Part shown: positions 60,741 to 64,000 of the stretch, piece after piece
How positions within the stretch are numbered: the stretch's first letter is position 1
How the letters are laid out: each line of letters opens with the position of its first letter
Source of the DNA: Antitrichia curtipendula
Taxonomy: Eukaryota; Streptophyta; Bryopsida; Hypnales; Leucodontaceae
NCBI GenBank assembly: GCA_951230915.1
Contig: OX579638.1
Location: 17,068,696-17,132,695 of the forward strand
Length of the DNA stretch: 64,000 nt
Reading direction: 5' to 3'
Notes under the pieces: generated by a model
Databases searched by the model: none
Told to the model about the DNA's origin: nothing
The model's input: only the letters and a program-made list of their open reading frames with translations
Translations under genes and position numbers: made by a program

Positions 60741-61113
60741 CAAGACAAACGTAGTAGTCTGAGTTCAGTCGAAATGCTGTGGAACTTGTTGTTTATAAAT
60801 TGTAGTCACAACCTCGTTTTGCCATATAGTTGTGACCAAATGTTCACCATAAGTTCATTGTGGGATGCAACCTAACATGTGCATGCATGAAGATCATCCA
60901 CAACTAGTTACTGCATACACTTGAATAGACCAAAGAAGTATGGCTTTATAATATTAGAAGTTCTACAATCTGTAATGGTCTGTTTCATTTCTAGTTGCCT
61001 AAACCCATTAATGGAGAGTATGCACATATGCATGCAGTTGTGCACTAACTGTATTTGAATTGAAAAACACTGCAAAGCTAGTTTCAAAGTAGGAAACATT
61101 TTCTACTAATAAT
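60741..61113. other. 3' UTR region of the second CACTA transposase
   Basis: About 370 bp between the subterminal array and the DUF4216 stop codon. AT-rich, with no further feature recognised. Confidence 0.4.
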
Positions 61114-61846
61114 TCAATATCCATCTGATGCTAAGAGATTGTCCTCCTCAGATAACTCTATGGCTCCGACTAAAGACGGGATAGCAGGTAGAGGAGGCAC
61201 ATCCTCTAGAGTAGCTAAACCAGAAGCTTGTACAGTGGTGTTGACGAACACATCTGATGTGTCCACAAATTCTCGTCGAGCACGGGCTTCTTTATGTAGT
61301 ACTACTTTCCAACCCTCTTTCTTTACATCATCAGCAAAAAAAACTTGGGTTGCCTGGCTTGAAAATATAAAAGGATCCAGCGTCCTGCTCATTTTGTGGC
61401 GGAAGTTTACTACAAGAAATCTAGCCTCATCTCTAATGTATGTCGGATTTCCTCGATTGTCTGTTTTCTTCACCCATTCACACCGCATTAATATTACAGG
61501 GTTGCTGACAGGCCCATAATCTAGTTTCAATATATCTTTCACCACTCCAACATAGGAGTCACTAGAGACATCTCTAAGATCAGAGGCTGGAATTTGGAAC
61601 ACAGATGCAACACCACAATCATATGTCTGCAATTGGTTGGAGGCGTTGTCTTCCACTCTGAAATGGTTTCCAAAAGCTTTCATACGAGAATATCGAAGTG
61701 CCTTCTGTGATGGTTTCCTGGCTAATAACATCCTATCTCTGTCCTCAGGAGTCTGTGCACCGCTGTCATTGTTGCAAACAGCCGTTTATATCCACACCTC
61801 AAGGGGTGCTGTGTGTGGATCTATCTGACATTCTTCCTTCCACTTC
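61114..61846 (-). pseudogene. Second CACTA transposase, DUF4216 exon
   Basis: It starts after a GCGTGCAG acceptor (61847) and joins the DUF4218 exon in phase (AA then G). It contains KWKEECQIDPHTAPLEV, RKPSQKALRYSRMKAFGNHF, YDCGVASVFQ, VKDILKLDYG, MRCEWVKKTDNRGNPTYI, ARFLVVNFRHKM, QATQVFFADDVKKEGWKVVL and an acidic tail. There is an in-frame TAA at 61786-61788 just after EVW-I, which breaks the protein unless a start downstream is used. The Trp in MRCEWVKK identifies the nonsense change in the giant element. Confidence 0.78.
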
Positions 61847-62079
61847 CTGCACGCGTATGAAAGAAGTTAAAGCCAAAACTATCAAAATTTGACATGTAGG
61901 AACTACTACAACTCTTCAAGCATTTTGTTCAAGTTACCTTTGATTACCTCAGACATTTTGGTCGGCTGTGATAAATTATGACTACCTCAGATATTGTGTA
62001 GTTACAATAGTTGCACAAAAGAGTCGCAGTGTCCTTGTTGCGATTTTAGTTGCACAGTACTCGCTTTCTAGTTCCACTG

Positions 62080-62215
62080 TAGTTGCATTATAGTTGCATT
62101 ATAGTTGCATTGTAGTTGCATGTTAGTTGTATTCTAGTTGCATTGTAGTTGCGTTCTAGTTGCAATGTAATTGCGTTCTAGTTGCATTGTAGTTGCATGT
62201 TAGTTGCATTCTACT
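62080..62215 (-). repeat. TAGTTGCATTG tandem array in transposase intron
   Basis: Units of about 11 bp (TAGTTGCATTG with variants TAGTTGCGTTC). The core is the reverse complement of the TGCAACTA motif of the subterminal array. It lies in the intron between the DUF4218 and DUF4216 exons. Confidence 0.65.
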
Positions 62216-62310
62216 TGCCTCTGTGCTACTGAAAGCAGTTGCGGCAAACACTTACATAACTTTGTTCCACTAATTGGGTTGTATAAGATGATGATACTAC
62301 TGCAACTTAC

Positions 62311-63208
62311 TTGATGAGTGGCTCCAAAACGGCAACGTTGTTCAACACATAATTGTGCGCTGTATCCCGTAGCGTAGTAGGCATCACGAACTGCCGACCT
62401 GCACCTTCTAGAACTTCTTCAGCATCGCCAAACTCTTCTTCTGCATCCCACACGCGTCTCTTGACCAAATCAAATCTTTGCAAATACTCTGTCACAAAGC
62501 CCAGACTTTCTTCCTTCACGTATCCTTCTGCCATGCAAGCCTCTGGTCTAGCCATGCTCCGAACATAATTCTTCAATGTTTTCATATACCTTTCAACTGG
62601 GTACATCCACCTTGTACTGACAGGCCCACACAAGTCAAGTTCTTGAACCAAGTGATATGGAAGGTGTGTCATCATGTCAAAAAAAGACGGTGGGAATTCC
62701 ATCTCTAATAGTGCCATAGTCTCAGCCACATCTAATTGAAGGGACTCAAAATCTGCTGGATTATAAGCTTTTGTGCATATTCTCCTAAACACCTTGCACA
62801 TCCGCATGATGGCCATACGTGGCCCAGGTTTCAATAAACCCCTCATAGCCAATGGCATCAATTGTTGCATTAATACATGATAGTCATGCGATTTGAGGCT
62901 TCCAAATTTTTTAGCCTTCATATGCTTACCAAATGCCGAGGAGTATCCTGAAGGAAGCTTCACAGATGCAATAATGTCTGCAAACTGCTCATACTCTTTC
63001 TCTGATAGCACATACCCTGCACTTGGTTTCAACATCTTATCAGCTTTGCGAGGGTTTGGTGTCAACCACAAATGCCTTCGTATACCTCTTCTTTGAAGAT
63101 CTCGTCGCACCTTCACAGTATCCTTTTTTCCGCTTATTTTTTTAAGAAATTCTTTGCAAGATTCATCTCGCAATGCATGACATCCAGCATGTAGTGGATA
63201 AGAAGCCT
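62311..63208 (-). pseudogene. Second CACTA transposase, DUF4218 exon, frameshifted
   Basis: It starts after a TCCAG acceptor with RLLIHYMLDVMHCEMNLAKN, the same junction as in the giant element. It then carries RGIRRHLWL, LKSHDYHVLMQQLMPLAMRG, FPPSFFDMMTHLPYHLVQEL, GPVSTRWMYPVERYMKTLKN, PEACMAEGY and EESLGFVTEY, and ends at a GTAAGT donor (62310). The first 20 codons are in another frame from the rest: the shift falls in a run of seven A residues near 63139, where eight would restore the alignment with the giant element's protein. Confidence 0.82.
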
Positions 63209-63842
63209 CTGGACACATGAATAGTACTCTGCAGTTAGTTTTGGATTGACAAAAGACAAAGACAAACAGTATGTAGACATATCTGCATCCCAGATGTTTT
63301 TCTAATCACTTTAAATCTTCCCAAAAAAATGCTTTGCTACTTTGGTAGGATATCACATTTATTGAAAGCTGATTGTAGATGCTTCAATGGCGACTACAGA
63401 CGCTCATGACAAACACTGTGCTACCACTGCTCAAAACCAATGCAACACAATTTCTATGCGAATATTGCACGGCTGCTATGCGACTACAACACAACTAATA
63501 TGTGACTATGACACAACTAATATGTGACTACGGCACAACTGATATGCAACTACGGCACAACTGATATGCAACTACGGCACAACTGATATGCAACTACGGC
63601 ACAACTGATATGCAACTACGGCACAACTGATATGCAACTACGGCACAACTGATATGCAACTACAGCACAACTAATATGCGACTATGACACAACTAATATG
63701 CAACTGCATTACAACTAATATGCAACTACAGAACACTTGACATCCCACTATTCTACTGAACACTTTCACTTCGAGAACTTAGGTTGCGAGTAACCCACGG
63801 TTGCCTTTTAGTCCTTTTACTTGAAAGACTTGAGGATCTCAC
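63209..63842 (-). other. Intron of the second CACTA transposase
   Basis: It lies between ILFKLPYWK and RLLIHYMLD, starts GTGAGA and ends TCCAG. It is the counterpart of the 2.1-kb intron in the giant element. Much of it is the TGCAACTA array listed separately. Confidence 0.6.
63470..63735 (+). repeat. CACAACTGATATGCAACTACGG tandem array in intron
   Basis: About ten units of 21-22 bp (GCACAACTGATATGCAACTA with ATATGTGACTATGACACAAC variants); the central six are nearly identical. The core is again TGCAACTA. Confidence 0.75.
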
Positions 63843-64000
63843 CTTCCAATAAGGCAATTTGAAAAGAATGCTAGTCCGCTTTACTCCATGCAATTTGGAC
63901 GGATCCCCTGGAGCACCTTCTCTGTTCCCTGCTGCCTTCCATGACTTATACTGCTCCGCATATTCCAGTTGTTTCTCCACAGATACAACTTTGGGTTTTC
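63843..64000 (-). pseudogene. Second CACTA transposase, end of the TNP2 exon (partial)
   Basis: A frame entering from the right window edge: YKSWKAAGNREGAPGDPSKL, HGVKRTSILFKLPYWK, then a GTGAGA donor at 63842. It matches the end of the TNP2 exon of the giant element (KLHGVKRRSIFFLLPYW). No lesion is seen in this part. The rest of the domain is outside the window. Confidence 0.75.

Larger units (their letters stand above)
59993..64000 (-). mobile_element. Second CACTA element, 3' part, runs off the window
   Basis: The left terminus CACTAGAAGGAAAAGG starts at 59993, inside the gag-like frame; the 3 bp before it are CAT. It is followed by a subterminal array of CAACTAACAAACGACTG units. Transposase exons on the minus strand are in the same order as in the giant element: DUF4216 (61114-61846), DUF4218 (62311-63208) and the TNP2 end (63843-64000). 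The TIR sequence and repeat motifs differ from the giant element, so it is a different family. The other end lies outside the window. Confidence 0.75.

Overview
The window looks like nuclear DNA of a land plant: it has one intact class III (secretory) peroxidase gene with GT-AG introns, a decayed copy of the eukaryotic gene PDCD5, and otherwise almost only plant-type transposable elements. Which plant lineage cannot be decided from the sequence alone.

Layout. 1-4.6 kb: five related MITEs (about 320 bp when complete) and a 182-bp CACTA-type MITE. 4.75-7.9 kb: the peroxidase, five exons, one of only 28 nt. 7.95-18.6 kb: layered repeats. These are a foldback CACTA MITE with an exact 3-bp target-site duplication (TSD), two copies of a roughly 0.93-kb terminal-inverted-repeat (TIR) element, and an AT-rich LTR-like repeat called family R here. 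The second TIR copy is interrupted by a 1,323-bp solo LTR (5-bp TSD AAAAG) and by an insertion carrying an intron-containing but dead PDCD5 gene. 18.599-56.117 kb: one giant CACTA (En/Spm) transposon of 37.5 kb with matching TIRs and an exact TCA/TCA TSD. 56.1-60 kb: fragments of gag-like retroelement ORFs. 59.993 kb to the window end: the 3' part of a second, different CACTA element inserted into one of those ORFs.

Giant CACTA. On the minus strand it has a spliced transposase with the normal order (transposase-associated zinc domain, TNP2, DUF4218, DUF4216). On the plus strand it has a multi-exon TnpA-like (Transposase_24-like) gene with an Arg/Ser-rich segment. Both carry in-frame stops, nearly all explicable as C-to-T (or G-to-A) changes. 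Between them and the right end lie cryptic plus-strand exons and a small, apparently intact two-exon gene for a stand-alone B3 DNA-binding domain of 111 aa. Two retroelements are nested in it: a 3,397-bp element with TSD ATTGA and an intact 548-aa ORF, and a family R copy.

The best candidates for something new are the giant CACTA with its B3 cargo gene, the PDCD5-carrying nested insertion, and the TGCAACTA arrays spread through the second CACTA.
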